This document shows positions 54,621 to 64,000 of a stretch of DNA of 64,000 nt, piece by piece. The first letter of the stretch is position 1, and every line of letters begins with the position of its first letter. Source of the stretch: Vibrio inusitatus (GTDB lineage: Bacteria > Pseudomonadota > Gammaproteobacteria > Enterobacterales > Vibrionaceae); assembly GCA_024346935.1 (NCBI GenBank), contig AP024878.1, positions 992,001 through 1,056,000 of the forward strand, given 5' to 3'. The notes under the pieces were generated by a model, which did not search any database, was not told the DNA's origin, and saw only the letters and a list, made by a program, of their open reading frames with translations. The position numbers and the translations under genes are program-made.

Positions 54621-56675
54621 TTACTTGTCGAGCCCAGGAATAGGTCTTCCTTTCCTTAGTTTTCGCACCCACATCCGACTTGGATGCACCATTTCAAGCA
54701 TATCGGTAGACAGTGGTAAAGGCAGTTTTAGGATCTGAGAAGCGAGCACCTCAGCGAGCATGGGGGCTGATGTTAACCCGCGTGAGCCTAGCCCCAGCAA
54801 GCAGAACAAATTCGTATATTGGCTTACAGCCGTTACCTTGGTGTTGCCTCGTTTATTTAGGTTCTCATACTGCTCTAATATGTGCTCAAATTGCCCCACA
54901 TTTCCGGCAAAGGGCAGATGATCTCGAGAAACACTGCGAACGCCTTGTCGTGAGTCGTTGCCACTCACATCAACCTTTGATGTCCACTCTTGATCGGGTA
55001 AGCATTGCTGCAGTTTAGAGGCATTTTGTTGTTGGGCTTCTGGATCGAAAGCTTTAGTCAAATCACTACGATCATAACTGGCACCAATACAATGTTTATC
55101 TAGTGGGCTCTTTGGCGTTAGGTAGCCATCGTAACACACCACCGTTTTTAGCTTTTGTAGATGCTCATTGGTCGGAATATGGCTGACTTGTCCTTTAACC
55201 TTGCCCAATGGCAATGACTGGCTTTGGGTAAATTGGTCAAACAGGTGCCCATTGGCAATGACAACAACAGAGTGCTCAAATGTCCCTTTGCTAGTCGTGA
55301 CTTGCCATTTTTGTTCTTTGCTATGTTCATGAGCATGTTCAGTTAGGTCGGTGACTTCATGGCTTAGCTTGAGAGTCAGTTTTCCTTGCTCACTGAGCAT
55401 AGTCATTACGCCTTTAGTGCATTGCTGAGGCGATAGCCAACCACCAAGAGAATAAAACACAGAACCAAACGAGCAATCTAAGCCTGCTGTTTCACTTGTT
55501 TGTTGTGGGCTTAGCAATTTAATTAGCTCTTGAGGATATTGCCCTTGTACTAGGCGAGACAGTTTTTTTGCCTCTGTTTCATTCCAACAAAGTTGGGTTA
55601 CTCCGCACCAGTCATGATCAAAATCAACCTTACTTGCCATCTGATCATAGAACTGTCTCGCAAAGGTAAAGCCATTGGCAAAGACTTGAGATACCGCATT
55701 ATTATTGCCATTAAGAAGGGGGTAGAGTGCCCCTTGCTGGTTTCCTGAAGCGCCTTCGGCGAGTGTTTCATCTTTGCAGTATAGGGTGACGCTTGCCCCT
55801 TTTTGAATCAAAGAATATGCTAAGCAAGCACTGGCAATACCACCACCGACAATAGCAATATCCCCAAGGTTCTCAGCATTTTTCGTCGCTGATTGGCGAT
55901 CAAATAGAGGGGAAAGATTGCTGTAGAGTTGCTTGCTAACCATAGAGCCTGCAATCATCTCGCGCTTGTGGCCGAAGCCTTTGACTTTTTTCATTTCAAA
56001 GCCCGCTTCAATTAAGCCGCGACGAACAAAACCTGCTGCGGTAAAAGTGGCGACGCTACAGTCTTGCTTGGCTATTTTTGCCATGCCATTAAATAGGTCT
56101 TGGTTCCACATCTCCGGGTTTTTGCTCGGCGCGAACCCATCCAAGAACCAGGCATCGATAATGCCGTCTTGATAGGTAGGAACTCGAGGTAGATTGTCTT
56201 TAATATCACCGAGCCATAGATCTAATGTAATCGCACCATCGGCTAAGATCAGACGCTGACATTCAGGCAATGCCAAAGGATAGTGTTGCTGCAACTCAAG
56301 GGCATACTTTTCCAGCTCTGGCCACGCTTTGTGTGCTTGCTTGAGGTCATGCAAGGTAACGGGGAACTTTTCAAAGCTGATAAAATGCAGTTGATTCACA
56401 GCGCTTTGTGGATTTTCTTCTCTAAATTGCTCAAACTCTTTCCATACAGCAAGGAAGTTTAGACCGGTACCAAAGCCTGTTTCAGCGATAACAAATCGTG
56501 ATTGGTCATATTTATGCCATCGTTCTGGGATATGGTTTTGGGTGAGAAACACATAGCGAGTCTCAGCAAGGCCGTCATTATTTGAGAAATAGACGTCATC
56601 GAATTGTTCAGAAATAGGTGTGCCAGAGTCGTTCCAATCTAGCTGTGCATGTTTAATTTTGGGCATATTGATCAT
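54621..56675 (-). CDS. mnmC: MnmC, bifunctional tRNA mnm5s2U biosynthesis enzyme
   Basis: 684 residues. The N-terminal methyltransferase domain has [39 protein letters not shown] and [18 protein letters not shown]. The C-terminal FAD oxidase domain begins near 270 with [19 protein letters not shown]. MnmC(o) removes the carboxymethyl group of cmnm5s2U34 and MnmC(m) methylates the product. Two in-frame ATGs (56675 and 56666) lack a clear ribosome binding site, so the exact start is open. Divergent from fabB. Confidence 0.93.
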   Translation of the reverse strand: MINMPKIKHAQLDWNDSGTPISEQFDDVYFSNNDGLAETRYVFLTQNHIPERWHKYDQSRFVIAETGFGTGLNFLAVWKEFEQFREENPQSAVNQLHFISFEKFPVTLHDLKQAHKAWPELEKYALELQQHYPLALPECQRLILADGAITLDLWLGDIKDNLPRVPTYQDGIIDAWFLDGFAPSKNPEMWNQDLFNGMAKIAKQDCSVATFTAAGFVRRGLIEAGFEMKKVKGFGHKREMIAGSMVSKQLYSNLSPLFDRQSATKNAENLGDIAIVGGGIASACLAYSLIQKGASVTLYCKDETLAEGASGNQQGALYPLLNGNNNAVSQVFANGFTFARQFYDQMASKVDFDHDWCGVTQLCWNETEAKKLSRLVQGQYPQELIKLLSPQQTSETAGLDCSFGSVFYSLGGWLSPQQCTKGVMTMLSEQGKLTLKLSHEVTDLTEHAHEHSKEQKWQVTTSKGTFEHSVVVIANGHLFDQFTQSQSLPLGKVKGQVSHIPTNEHLQKLKTVVCYDGYLTPKSPLDKHCIGASYDRSDLTKAFDPEAQQQNASKLQQCLPDQEWTSKVDVSGNDSRQGVRSVSRDHLPFAGNVGQFEHILEQYENLNKRGNTKVTAVSQYTNLFCLLGLGSRGLTSAPMLAEVLASQILKLPLPLSTDMLEMVHPSRMWVRKLRKGRPIPGLDK

Positions 56676-56716
56676 AGAATGAGTCGTTAACTGCAGAGAT
56701 TGTACAAATATCTAGG

Positions 56717-56730
56717 AAAGCTGACCACTT
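56717..56730 (-). promoter_or_regulatory. FadR-like half site upstream of fabB
   Basis: AAAGCTGACCACTT reads AAGTGGTCAGCTTT on the other strand, a partial match to the FadR core (TGGTC). FadR activates fabB in E. coli and V. cholerae, so a site here is expected, but the match is incomplete. Confidence 0.4.
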
Positions 56731-56784
56731 TATCCGGCCTTTCTGGTTATTATCTAGCGGAAATTTGAATTATAGGAATGTCAC

Positions 56785-57996
56785 ATGAAACGAGTCGTGA
56801 TCACCGGTATGGGTATTGTTTCCAGCATCGGTAACAACGTCGAAGAAGTACTAGAGTCTCTTAAAGCTGGCAAATCTGGTATTGAAGCCTCAGAACAATT
56901 TAAAGAAAAAGGGCTGCGTTCTCAGGTTTGGGGCAGTCTGAAGATTAATCCAGCAGAACATATCGACCGCAAGCAAATGCGTTTCATGGGTGATGCAGCG
57001 GCCTACGCGTACATTTCTATGGATCAAGCTATTGCAGACTCAGGTCTAACTCCGGAGCAAGTTTCTAATGAACGCACTGGTATCGTTGCAGGCTCTGGTG
57101 GTGCATCCTCTTTAAACCAAGTTGCAGCTGTTGATACTCTTAGAGAGAAAAACGTTAAACGTGTTGGTCCATACATGGTAACACGTACTATGGGTTCGAC
57201 TGTTTCAGCATGTCTAGCAACACCATTTAAGATTAAAGGTGTTAACTATTCAATCAGCTCTGCATGTTCAACATCAGCACACTGCATCGGTCACGCGATG
57301 GAACTGATCCAACTAGGCAAACAAGACGTTGTATTTGCTGGTGGTGGTGAAGAGCTTGATTACAGCATGTCAATGATGTTCGACGCTATGGGCGCTCTGT
57401 CAACTAAGTACAACGATGAGCCAACTCGCGCTTCACGTACTTATGATGCCAACCGTGACGGTTTCGTTATCTCTGGTGGTGGCGGTATGATGGTTGTCGA
57501 AGAGCTAGAGCATGCTCTTGCTCGTGGCGCAAAAATCTATGGCGAGCTTGTAGGCTATGGTGCTAACTCTGACGGTCACGATATGGTAGCTCCATCAGGT
57601 GAAGGCGCAGTACGCTGTATGAAGATGGCTCTGCAGAATGTTGACTCGATAGACTATGTTAACACTCACGGCACATCTACTCCTGTAGGTGATGTGAAAG
57701 AGCTAGGTGCTATCCAAGAAGTCTTTGGTGGTAACAGCCCAGCAATTTCAGCAACTAAAGCAATGACAGGTCACGCATTAGGTGCGGCAGGTGTTCACGA
57801 AGCTATCTACACTGCGCTTATGTTAGAGCACGGCTTTGTTGCTCCAAGTATCAATATCGAAACATTGGACGAAGCTGCTGCTGGCCTTGATATCGTGACT
57901 GAGAAGCGCGATCAGGAACTGAAAACGGTTATGTCTAATAGCTTTGGCTTTGGTGGTACTAACGCAACGCTAGTGTTTAAAAAATACGAAGGCTAA
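56785..57996 (+). CDS. fabB: FabB, beta-ketoacyl-ACP synthase I
   Basis: 403 residues. Catalytic Cys161 is in [16 protein letters not shown], with His295 ([14 protein letters not shown]) and His330 ([15 protein letters not shown]). The N-terminus [20 protein letters not shown] is the family start. FabB elongates acyl-ACP and is needed for unsaturated fatty acids. AGGAATG precedes the ATG. A long 3' untranslated region with a REP-like pair and a strong terminator follows. Confidence 0.97.
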   Translation: MKRVVITGMGIVSSIGNNVEEVLESLKAGKSGIEASEQFKEKGLRSQVWGSLKINPAEHIDRKQMRFMGDAAAYAYISMDQAIADSGLTPEQVSNERTGIVAGSGGASSLNQVAAVDTLREKNVKRVGPYMVTRTMGSTVSACLATPFKIKGVNYSISSACSTSAHCIGHAMELIQLGKQDVVFAGGGEELDYSMSMMFDAMGALSTKYNDEPTRASRTYDANRDGFVISGGGGMMVVEELEHALARGAKIYGELVGYGANSDGHDMVAPSGEGAVRCMKMALQNVDSIDYVNTHGTSTPVGDVKELGAIQEVFGGNSPAISATKAMTGHALGAAGVHEAIYTALMLEHGFVAPSINIETLDEAAAGLDIVTEKRDQELKTVMSNSFGFGGTNATLVFKKYEG

Positions 57997-58042
57997 TTCC
58001 TTATTTCCTGTCTTTTGATCAAAGCCAGGCTCTAGGGTACAT

Positions 58043-58123
58043 GTCATTCCCGAGTGTTTTTATCGGGAATCTGTTTTTGGGTAGTACAATTGAAAGATCC
58101 CCGATATAAGCATTCGGGGATAG
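58043..58123. repeat. single REP-like hairpin pair in the fabB 3' region
   Basis: Hairpin A: GTCATTCCCGAG...CGGGAATCTG at 58043-58073. Hairpin B: AAAGATCCCCGATATAAGC...CGGGGATAG at 58094-58123. The order, orientation and spacing equal those in the 118-bp array at 35.8-37.2 kb, but the stems differ in both arms together: TCCCGA with TCGGGA instead of CCCCGA with TCGGGG, and CCCCGA with TCGGGG instead of TTGCCGA with TCGGCAA. The pair is diverged but its folding is preserved. Confidence 0.82.
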
Positions 58124-58174
58124 CGATTATCAATCATACGAACAATAATGTAGTAACCCCATAAACTATTTAAA

Positions 58175-58207
58175 GGCCCGACAAGTTTTGCTTGTCGGGC
58201 TTTTTAT
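58175..58207 (+). terminator. terminator of fabB
   Basis: GCCCGACAAG / CTTGTCGGGC perfect 10-bp stem, loop TTTTG, then TTTTTATT. It lies about 180 bp after the fabB stop, leaving a long 3' untranslated region. In V. cholerae a small RNA called FarS is processed from the fabB 3' region; the same might apply here, but I cannot align the sequence from memory. Confidence 0.9.
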
Positions 58208-58247
58208 TATTAATCTATAGTCCTGCAAATTACTGTGAAGCCTGCAA

Positions 58248-59381
58248 ATGAAAATTGTAATTGATGAAAATATGCCTTATGCCAAAGAGTTATTTGGTCA
58301 GTTAGGTGAGGTTATTGCGTTATCTGGACGTTCGATTAACGCCGATGATCTAGTAGATATTGATGCTTTGATGATTCGCTCAGTCACTAAAGTGAACAGT
58401 GAGTTGCTCGCGAAAGCCAATAAGCTTAAGTTTGTGGGTACTGCAACGGCAGGCCATGATCACCTTGACGAAAATGCTCTTAAAGCAAAAGGAGTCGCTT
58501 ACACTCATGCGCCGGGTTGCAACAAAGTTGGAGTAGCAGAGTATGTGATTTCATCATTGATGGTACTTGCTCAGCAACAAGGCTTCTCAATTTTTGATAA
58601 AACGGTAGGCATTATAGGTGCTGGGCAAGTAGGTAGCTATTTAGCGAAGTGCCTGACAGGCATAGGTATTAAGGTACTGCTCAACGACCCATTGAAAAAG
58701 GCTGAGGGTGACACTCGTCCGTTTACTGATTTAGATGAGTTAATAGAGCAAAGCGATGTGATTTCTTTACATACGCCTATTACTCGTGATGGCGATTATC
58801 CTACGCATCACCTAATTAGCTCTGATCGCTTGCATAAAATGCGTGCGGATCAAATTTTGATTAACGCGGCTCGTGGTCCGATTGTCGATAATTCTGCATT
58901 AAAACAGAGACTGCAGCGCAATGATGGATTCACCGCAGTTCTGGATGTCTTTGAGTTTGAGCCGGAAGTCGATCTTGAGCTTCTACCACTACTGGCTTTT
59001 GCAACGCCACATGTTGCAGGATATGGCTTAGAGGGTAAAGCCCGTGGCACTACCATGATTTTTAACTCTTTTTGCCAGCTCATTGAGAGCCCGTTTTCTG
59101 CCAATGCTGCGGATCTTTTGCCAATAGCGCCAGTACCTAAAATGCACTTATCTCGCGCTTGGGATGAAGCAACACTGCACAACATCACACAATTGATTTA
59201 TGATGTGCGCAAAGACGATGCCTTGTTTCGCCGAAAGATTGGTAAAACGGGTGCATTTGACCAAATGCGTAAAGAGTATTGGGACCGCCGAGAGTATGGC
59301 GCGGTGACGTTAACTGGTGATGCGTCTTGTAATCTGCAACCCTTGCAAGAACTAGGTTTTAAGGTAGAGGTAAGTAAATGA
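58248..59381 (+). CDS. pdxB: PdxB, erythronate-4-phosphate dehydrogenase
   Basis: 377 residues, D-isomer 2-hydroxyacid dehydrogenase fold: start [23 protein letters not shown] motif [17 protein letters not shown] near residue 117; catalytic blocks [20 protein letters not shown] and [17 protein letters not shown]; and the PdxB-specific C-terminal dimerisation domain. It acts in the DXP-dependent pyridoxal phosphate pathway. Overlaps the asd start by 4 bp. Confidence 0.95.
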   Translation: MKIVIDENMPYAKELFGQLGEVIALSGRSINADDLVDIDALMIRSVTKVNSELLAKANKLKFVGTATAGHDHLDENALKAKGVAYTHAPGCNKVGVAEYVISSLMVLAQQQGFSIFDKTVGIIGAGQVGSYLAKCLTGIGIKVLLNDPLKKAEGDTRPFTDLDELIEQSDVISLHTPITRDGDYPTHHLISSDRLHKMRADQILINAARGPIVDNSALKQRLQRNDGFTAVLDVFEFEPEVDLELLPLLAFATPHVAGYGLEGKARGTTMIFNSFCQLIESPFSANAADLLPIAPVPKMHLSRAWDEATLHNITQLIYDVRKDDALFRRKIGKTGAFDQMRKEYWDRREYGAVTLTGDASCNLQPLQELGFKVEVSK

Positions 59382-60391
59382 GTCAAAAATTTAATGTGGC
59401 TATTTTAGGCGCGACTGGTGCTGTGGGTGAAACACTACTAGAAGTGCTTAAAGAGAGAGATTTTCCAGTAGGAGATCTGCATTTACTGGCCAGTGAGCGT
59501 AGTAAGGGTAAGAGCTATCGCTTTAACGGTAAGAGCATCGAAGTACAAAACGTTGAAGAATTCGATTGGTCTCAAGTACACATCGCTCTATTTTCAGCGG
59601 GTGGCGAACTATCGGCACGTTGGGCCCCTGTTGCAGCAGATGAAGGGGTAGTGGTTATCGATAATACTTCGCAGTTTAGATACGACTATGATATCCCTCT
59701 TGTTGTTCCTGAGGTTAACCCTGAGGCGATTGCAGAATTTCGTAACCGCAACATCATTGCAAACCCAAATTGTTCTACCATCCAAATGCTAGTGGCTTTA
59801 AAGCCAATTCATGATGAAGTAGGAATCGAGCGCATCAACGTATCGACTTACCAGTCAGTTGCTGGCGCGGGAAAAGCAGGCATTGATGAATTAGCAGGGC
59901 AAACAGCGAAGTTACTCAACGGTCTTCCAGCTGAACCTGAAGCGTTTTCTCAGCAAATTGCGTTTAACTGTATTCCTCAGATTGATAAGTTTATGGATAA
60001 CGGTTACACCAAAGAAGAAATGAAGATGGTTTGGGAAACGCAGAAAATCTTTAACGACCCTTCAATTATGGTAAACCCAACCTGTGTTCGTGTTCCTGTT
60101 TTCTATGGCCACGCTGAAGCGGTTCATGTTGAAACTCGCGCTCCTATTGATGCTGCACATGCTATCGAGTTGTTTGAGCAAGCTGAAGGTATTGAGGTTT
60201 TCCAAGGGGAAGACTACCCAACTCAGGTGCGTGATGCTGGTGGCAAAGACCATGTTATGGTGGGACGTGTACGCAATGATATTAGTCATCAAAGCGGTCT
60301 TAACTTGTGGGTTGTTGCTGATAACGTCCGTAAAGGTGCCGCAACTAACGCAGTACAAATTGCAGAGTTGTTAATTCGCGATTACTTCTAA
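59378..60391 (+). CDS. asd: aspartate-semialdehyde dehydrogenase
   Basis: 337 residues. NADP motif [17 protein letters not shown] at the N-terminus; catalytic Cys132 in [10 protein letters not shown]; substrate-binding [35 protein letters not shown]. In E. coli the gene in this slot (usg, between pdxB and truA) is a non-catalytic paralogue; here the active-site Cys is kept. It converts aspartyl phosphate to the semialdehyde for Lys, Thr, Met and peptidoglycan precursors. Coupled to pdxB by ATGA. Confidence 0.93.
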   Translation: MSQKFNVAILGATGAVGETLLEVLKERDFPVGDLHLLASERSKGKSYRFNGKSIEVQNVEEFDWSQVHIALFSAGGELSARWAPVAADEGVVVIDNTSQFRYDYDIPLVVPEVNPEAIAEFRNRNIIANPNCSTIQMLVALKPIHDEVGIERINVSTYQSVAGAGKAGIDELAGQTAKLLNGLPAEPEAFSQQIAFNCIPQIDKFMDNGYTKEEMKMVWETQKIFNDPSIMVNPTCVRVPVFYGHAEAVHVETRAPIDAAHAIELFEQAEGIEVFQGEDYPTQVRDAGGKDHVMVGRVRNDISHQSGLNLWVVADNVRKGAATNAVQIAELLIRDYF

Positions 60392-60434
60392 TCGGTGACA
60401 ACTATTATTAAATAGTGCTAGTTGATTTTATAAA

Positions 60435-60466
60435 GCCAGAGTTGACCCGTTCATCTCTGGTTTTTT
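60435..60466 (+). terminator. terminator after asd
   Basis: CCAGAG / CTCTGG short stem with a 13-base loop followed by six T. Confidence 0.6.
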
Positions 60467-60606
60467 CGTTTTCAGCAAAAGAAAGTTCAATGATTAACCA
60501 TTAGCGGTATTTGCAACACATTTTTAACGTAAATTGGCATGCTGTTGTTGTCTTTTGTTGCAAATTTTAGCAAATTAGAAGTATTCATCGCCTAAGGTAA
60601 ATCTAG

Positions 60607-62295
60607 TTGCGCTCTCAAATGGAATTGTATCGTCGTACCCTTACTGTAATTGTTTGTCTTCTATTTTCTGTTGCTTCGCATGCTGAAGAAATTCGACTTG
60701 TTGGACCAAGTGGAAAACTACAAGCGGTTCCTACCTATATTGTCCCAGATAACCTTGATGGCACGACGCTTAATCGCGATCAAAATAGACTTTCCACACA
60801 AAGAACTTATGGCCCAACCGCTATAGAAGAGACCTTGTGGTCCATTGGTCAAACCGTGAGAAGTAGCGAGGAGCAATCTGTCTATAAGATGGTATTAGCT
60901 ATCTATAAAGAGAACCCTACCGCCTTTGAAGACAGAAATATTCATTTGCTGAAGCCTGGTAGCACTATCACGATCCCAACGGATGCAGTGGTCGAAAAGC
61001 AGAGCGTCGCTGAGGCTGTTCGTTTATTCAAAATTCACGAGCGTAAAGCGAGCTATCTTGCCAAAGTTGCAAGTAAAGATGCTCCTACACAGATCAAGGT
61101 TGAAGATCTTGGTGCTCGAGAAATCCAGCAAAAGCAAATAGAGTTTCTGCAACGACAATTACAGTCTTCGCAAAGTGAGTTTAGTTCCCTGCAACAAAAT
61201 AATCAGGATCTACTGAAAGCTATCGGCACCATTCGCACCGATGTAGTGGAGCTAAAAGGCCAACTAGACCTAGAGTCTGAACGCAGACTTAATGTCGAAA
61301 AAATGCTTATTGATCAACGTAATACATCAGGCACTGTCATTAGCCAAGACAGTACAAGTCTACTCACTAATGTTTGGGTTATTGTTGCTCTGTCGGCAGC
61401 AGTCACCGCTTTGATCATGTTGTTGATCATTAGGCTCACGCTTTCTATAAAACCCGTTCCTCAGATTGGCCAAGAACCGTCACCACTTAAAGCACTAAAT
61501 CCAGCGCCTGTGACTCGAGATGATGATGAGCCAGAGATTGAAAATGCTGAACCTGTTGAGGCGAAACAAGAGCCAGCAGCGGATGTGAGGTCTACACAGA
61601 ATGAATCTCAGCAAGGCACAGTAAACCCGTTGGACAAAGAGTTTGAGCATGAGCTGGATAAAATTCTAGCGGATAAACCCGAGCTTGAAAGTGATGAATT
61701 TGTGGAAACGAACGCTAAAGAGATCTCATCATCAGAAGTAGAACCAGCAGAGATCGTTCATGATGAAGACCTGCCTGAATATGGAGAGAAAGAGGCGTTA
61801 GCTGATGCGAGAAAAGAAGCGCTAGAACTCTTAGCAGAAGACGAGGCTGAGGCGATGTCTGAGTCCAAGGTTGTCGATGAAGAACCGTTGCTTAAAGCAT
61901 CGTTAGAGACTAGCTCACAAGAGATTGACCCTACTGAAGAGGTAGCGGCGCAACCTATTGAGGCTGAATCATCAACAGATAAGGAGCCTCACAGCCCTTA
62001 TAAGACGATAGATGAAGTGATCGCTGAGGGAGATGCGGAGCCCGCAATCAATCCAGATGAAGAAGAATTAGACCTTAGAGTTGGACTTGATGAGTTTCCA
62101 GACGTTATAGGCAAGGTAGAGCTCAAAGATGTAGACCTAGATGGTGAGATAGCGAGTCAGCTTGATCTGGCGACGGTTTACATTCAAATGAATGATTTAA
62201 ACCATGCCAACAAGTTGTTGAACGGAGTGCTGGAGAAGGGGACTCAAGAGGAGAAACAACGCGCTCAGCAGTTGCTGGAGTCTATTCGCTCCTAA
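60607..62295 (+). CDS. FimV/HubP-family polar protein (short form)
   Basis: 562 residues. Signal peptide (ending near SHAEE); a LysM-like peptidoglycan-binding part about 80-125 (ETLWSIGQTVRSSEEQSVYK and LLKPGSTITIPT); coiled coil 170-235; membrane helix near 255-275 (VWVIVALSAAVTALIMLLII); a long acidic cytoplasmic region; and a C-terminal FimV domain (ATVYIQMNDLNHANKLLNGV). TTG start at 60607 with AAGG upstream; ATG at 60619 is an alternative. The gene beside truA in V. cholerae is hubP, whose protein is about three times longer because of acidic repeats; here the cytoplasmic linker is much shorter. Confidence 0.85.
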   Translation: MRSQMELYRRTLTVIVCLLFSVASHAEEIRLVGPSGKLQAVPTYIVPDNLDGTTLNRDQNRLSTQRTYGPTAIEETLWSIGQTVRSSEEQSVYKMVLAIYKENPTAFEDRNIHLLKPGSTITIPTDAVVEKQSVAEAVRLFKIHERKASYLAKVASKDAPTQIKVEDLGAREIQQKQIEFLQRQLQSSQSEFSSLQQNNQDLLKAIGTIRTDVVELKGQLDLESERRLNVEKMLIDQRNTSGTVISQDSTSLLTNVWVIVALSAAVTALIMLLIIRLTLSIKPVPQIGQEPSPLKALNPAPVTRDDDEPEIENAEPVEAKQEPAADVRSTQNESQQGTVNPLDKEFEHELDKILADKPELESDEFVETNAKEISSSEVEPAEIVHDEDLPEYGEKEALADARKEALELLAEDEAEAMSESKVVDEEPLLKASLETSSQEIDPTEEVAAQPIEAESSTDKEPHSPYKTIDEVIAEGDAEPAINPDEEELDLRVGLDEFPDVIGKVELKDVDLDGEIASQLDLATVYIQMNDLNHANKLLNGVLEKGTQEEKQRAQQLLESIRS

Positions 62296-62362
62296 TGAAA
62301 TTTGTTACGTTAACGTGCATCGTTTATAATGCCCGCCCCAAATTTCAACTGGATTGTGACTG

Positions 62363-63154
62363 ATGAGAATCGCCCTAGGCATCGAATACGATGGTGCAAA
62401 ATATTATGGTTGGCAGAGACAGAATGACTTTGATTCTGTACAAGAACGTTTAGAGAAAGCGCTTTCCATTGTGGCGAATCACCCAGTAGAGGTTCAATGC
62501 GCAGGTCGTACGGATGCTGGTGTGCACGGCACTGGACAAGTGGTGCATTTTGAGACTACCGCTTCTCGTAAGATGTTGGCTTGGCAAATGGGCGTTAATG
62601 CTAATATGCCAGGGGATATTGCAGTACGTTGGGCTACTGAAGTTTCTGATGACTTCCACGCACGATTCAGTGCGACAGCAAGACGCTATCGCTACGTTAT
62701 CTATAATCATGCTTTACGCCCAGCAATCCTAGCAAAAGGGGTTAGCCATTATCATGGTGATCTTGATGTCGATAAAATGCATCAAGCTGCTCAGTTCTTG
62801 CTAGGAGAGAATGACTTTACATCATTTCGAGCAGCACACTGTCAGTCTCATAGCCCGTTTCGTAATATGATGCACATTAACGTAACTCGTCATAACCACT
62901 ATATCGTTGTCGATATCAAGGCGAATGCCTTTGTTCATCATATGGTACGAAATATTGTGGGTAGCTTGCTGGTGGTAGGTCGAAATGAGCAACCGATTGA
63001 ATGGATTGAGTGGTTATTAGCCCAGAAAAATCGTTCATTAGCAGGTGCAACAGCGAAAGCTCATGGATTATATTTGGTAAAAGTGGACTATCCAGAGGAA
63101 TTCGCTATTCCAGAATTGCCTATGGGACCGCTGTTTTTACCCGAAGAATTGTGA
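62363..63154 (+). CDS. truA: TruA, tRNA pseudouridine synthase A
   Basis: 263 residues. [20 protein letters not shown]; catalytic Asp51 in [41 protein letters not shown]. TruA makes pseudouridine 38-40 in the anticodon arm. Position before accD matches enterobacteria, but no dedA gene lies between them here. Confidence 0.96.
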   Translation: MRIALGIEYDGAKYYGWQRQNDFDSVQERLEKALSIVANHPVEVQCAGRTDAGVHGTGQVVHFETTASRKMLAWQMGVNANMPGDIAVRWATEVSDDFHARFSATARRYRYVIYNHALRPAILAKGVSHYHGDLDVDKMHQAAQFLLGENDFTSFRAAHCQSHSPFRNMMHINVTRHNHYIVVDIKANAFVHHMVRNIVGSLLVVGRNEQPIEWIEWLLAQKNRSLAGATAKAHGLYLVKVDYPEEFAIPELPMGPLFLPEEL

Positions 63155-63322
63155 TGAAACGCAAATATAGCGTCACTTTGACGTCATTTTGCTGTAATAA
63201 TTAAGGTTTAAAGGATAGGTACAACCAGTTTTTTATCTACACTAGAGTAGATCTATGGTTTAATCCTTGCAAATTATCAACCTCTTGCCGTGGCGGCGAG
63301 AGCTTAATGAAAAAGGTCTTTC

Positions 63323-64000
63323 ATGAGTTGGCTTGAGAAGATTTTCAACAAAAGCAGTATTTCAACGTCTCGCAAGGCGAATGTTCCTGAAGGTGTATGG
63401 ACGAAATGTACCTCTTGTGAGCAAGTTTTATATCAAGCAGAGCTACAGCGTAACTTAGAGGTTTGCCCTAAGTGTGATCATCACATGCGCATCTCTGCAC
63501 GTAATCGTTTAGACAGTTTTCTAGATGCAGATGGCCGTGAAGAGCTAGGTGCTGAGCTAGAGCCTCAAGATAAGCTGAAGTTTAAAGATACTAAGCGCTA
63601 TAAAGATCGTATCACTACTTACCAAAAGAGCAGTGGCGAGAAAGATGCGCTGATCGCGATCAAAGGTGCTATCCATGGCATGCCTGTTGTGGCGTGTGCT
63701 ATGGAATTTAAATTCATGGGTGGCTCTATGGGGTCGGTTGTGGGTGCACGCTTTGTGCGTGCTGTAGACGCTGCAATTGAAAATAACTGTGGTATGGTCT
63801 GTTTCTCTGCAAGTGGCGGCGCTCGCATGCAAGAGGCGTTAATGTCTCTAATGCAAATGGCAAAAACCAGCGCAGCACTAGAACGACTTTCAAAGAAAGG
63901 TTTACCGTTCATTTCTGTTATGACTGACCCAACTATGGGTGGCGTATCAGCAAGTTTTGCAATGCTAGGCGATATCAATATTGGTGAGCCTCGTGCTGTT
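63323..64000 (+). CDS. accD: AccD, acetyl-CoA carboxylase carboxyltransferase beta subunit (5' part)
   Basis: 226 codons, cut by the right edge. [20 protein letters not shown], then a zinc ribbon with TKCTSCEQV and EVCPKCDHH (Cys29, 32, 48, 51). The carboxyltransferase fold follows with [19 protein letters not shown] and [20 protein letters not shown]. The beta subunit with AccA transfers carboxyl from biotin to acetyl-CoA. About 80 residues of the usual ~300 are missing past the edge. Confidence 0.96.
   Translation, partial: MSWLEKIFNKSSISTSRKANVPEGVWTKCTSCEQVLYQAELQRNLEVCPKCDHHMRISARNRLDSFLDADGREELGAELEPQDKLKFKDTKRYKDRITTYQKSSGEKDALIAIKGAIHGMPVVACAMEFKFMGGSMGSVVGARFVRAVDAAIENNCGMVCFSASGGARMQEALMSLMQMAKTSAALERLSKKGLPFISVMTDPTMGGVSASFAMLGDINIGEPRAV

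Overview
The window reads as the chromosome of a marine gammaproteobacterium of the family Vibrionaceae, most likely a Vibrio. This rests on protein family content, a Vibrio-type Tad pilus cluster, a FimV/HubP-like gene beside truA, and a gene order in the last 27 kb that closely follows the gammaproteobacterial block fadL - fadI - fadJ - sixA - smrB - prmB - aroC - epmC - yfcL - mnmC - fabB - pdxB - asd/usg - truA - accD. Base composition is moderately AT-rich. Genus and species are inferences; no rRNA is present.

Region by region. 1-8.4 kb is a loose collection of single genes: a truncated MarC/YhgN membrane protein, a glutathione S-transferase-like protein, tRNA-Arg(CCT), a 41-residue membrane peptide, an unknown protein, a short HPF/RaiA-like ribosome protein, an opine dehydrogenase-like enzyme, a lipoprotein CpdB-type nucleotidase behind PurR-like boxes, and a LeuO-like LysR regulator. 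8.4-20.8 kb is a complete Tad/Flp pilus locus: two Flp pilins, prepilin peptidase, RcpC/CpaB, secretin, CpaD/RcpB-like lipoprotein, TadZ, TadA, TadB, TadC, a TadD fused to a SPOR domain, three TadE/F/G-type proteins and an OmpA-like protein. It starts at a near-consensus sigma-70 promoter and ends at a strong terminator. 21.4-24.6 kb holds a frame-broken LysR regulator and two outer-membrane barrel proteins. 24.7-31.7 kb is the full ccmABCDEFGHI cytochrome c maturation operon, followed by mlaA, a metallophosphoesterase lipoprotein and a Tag-like DNA glycosylase.

35.65-37.2 kb is the most unusual stretch. Ten 7-bp repeats run into twelve tandem units of about 118 bp. Each unit carries two REP-like hairpins in opposite orientation, a BIME-like architecture. 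A diverged single copy of the same pair, with stem-preserving substitutions, lies in the 3' untranslated region of fabB at 58.04 kb.

37.2-44 kb is a fatty-acid module: fadL, an ECF sigma factor with a DUF3379-type partner, and fadI-fadJ. FadR-like boxes lie at fadL and fadI, a weaker one at fabB, and another in front of an unannotated structured transcript with its own terminator (a candidate small RNA). 44-64 kb is mostly housekeeping: a ThrE-type exporter, an M16 protease, sixA, a fasciclin protein, smrB, prmB, aroC, a TRIC-type membrane protein, epmC, yfcL, a flavin reductase, mnmC, fabB, pdxB, asd, a short fimV/hubP, truA and the start of accD.

I found no CRISPR array, insertion sequence, prophage or integron. 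The main candidates for new biology are the hairpin array and its relative near fabB, the candidate RNA upstream of fadI, the TadD-SPOR fusion, and the two-frame LysR gene.
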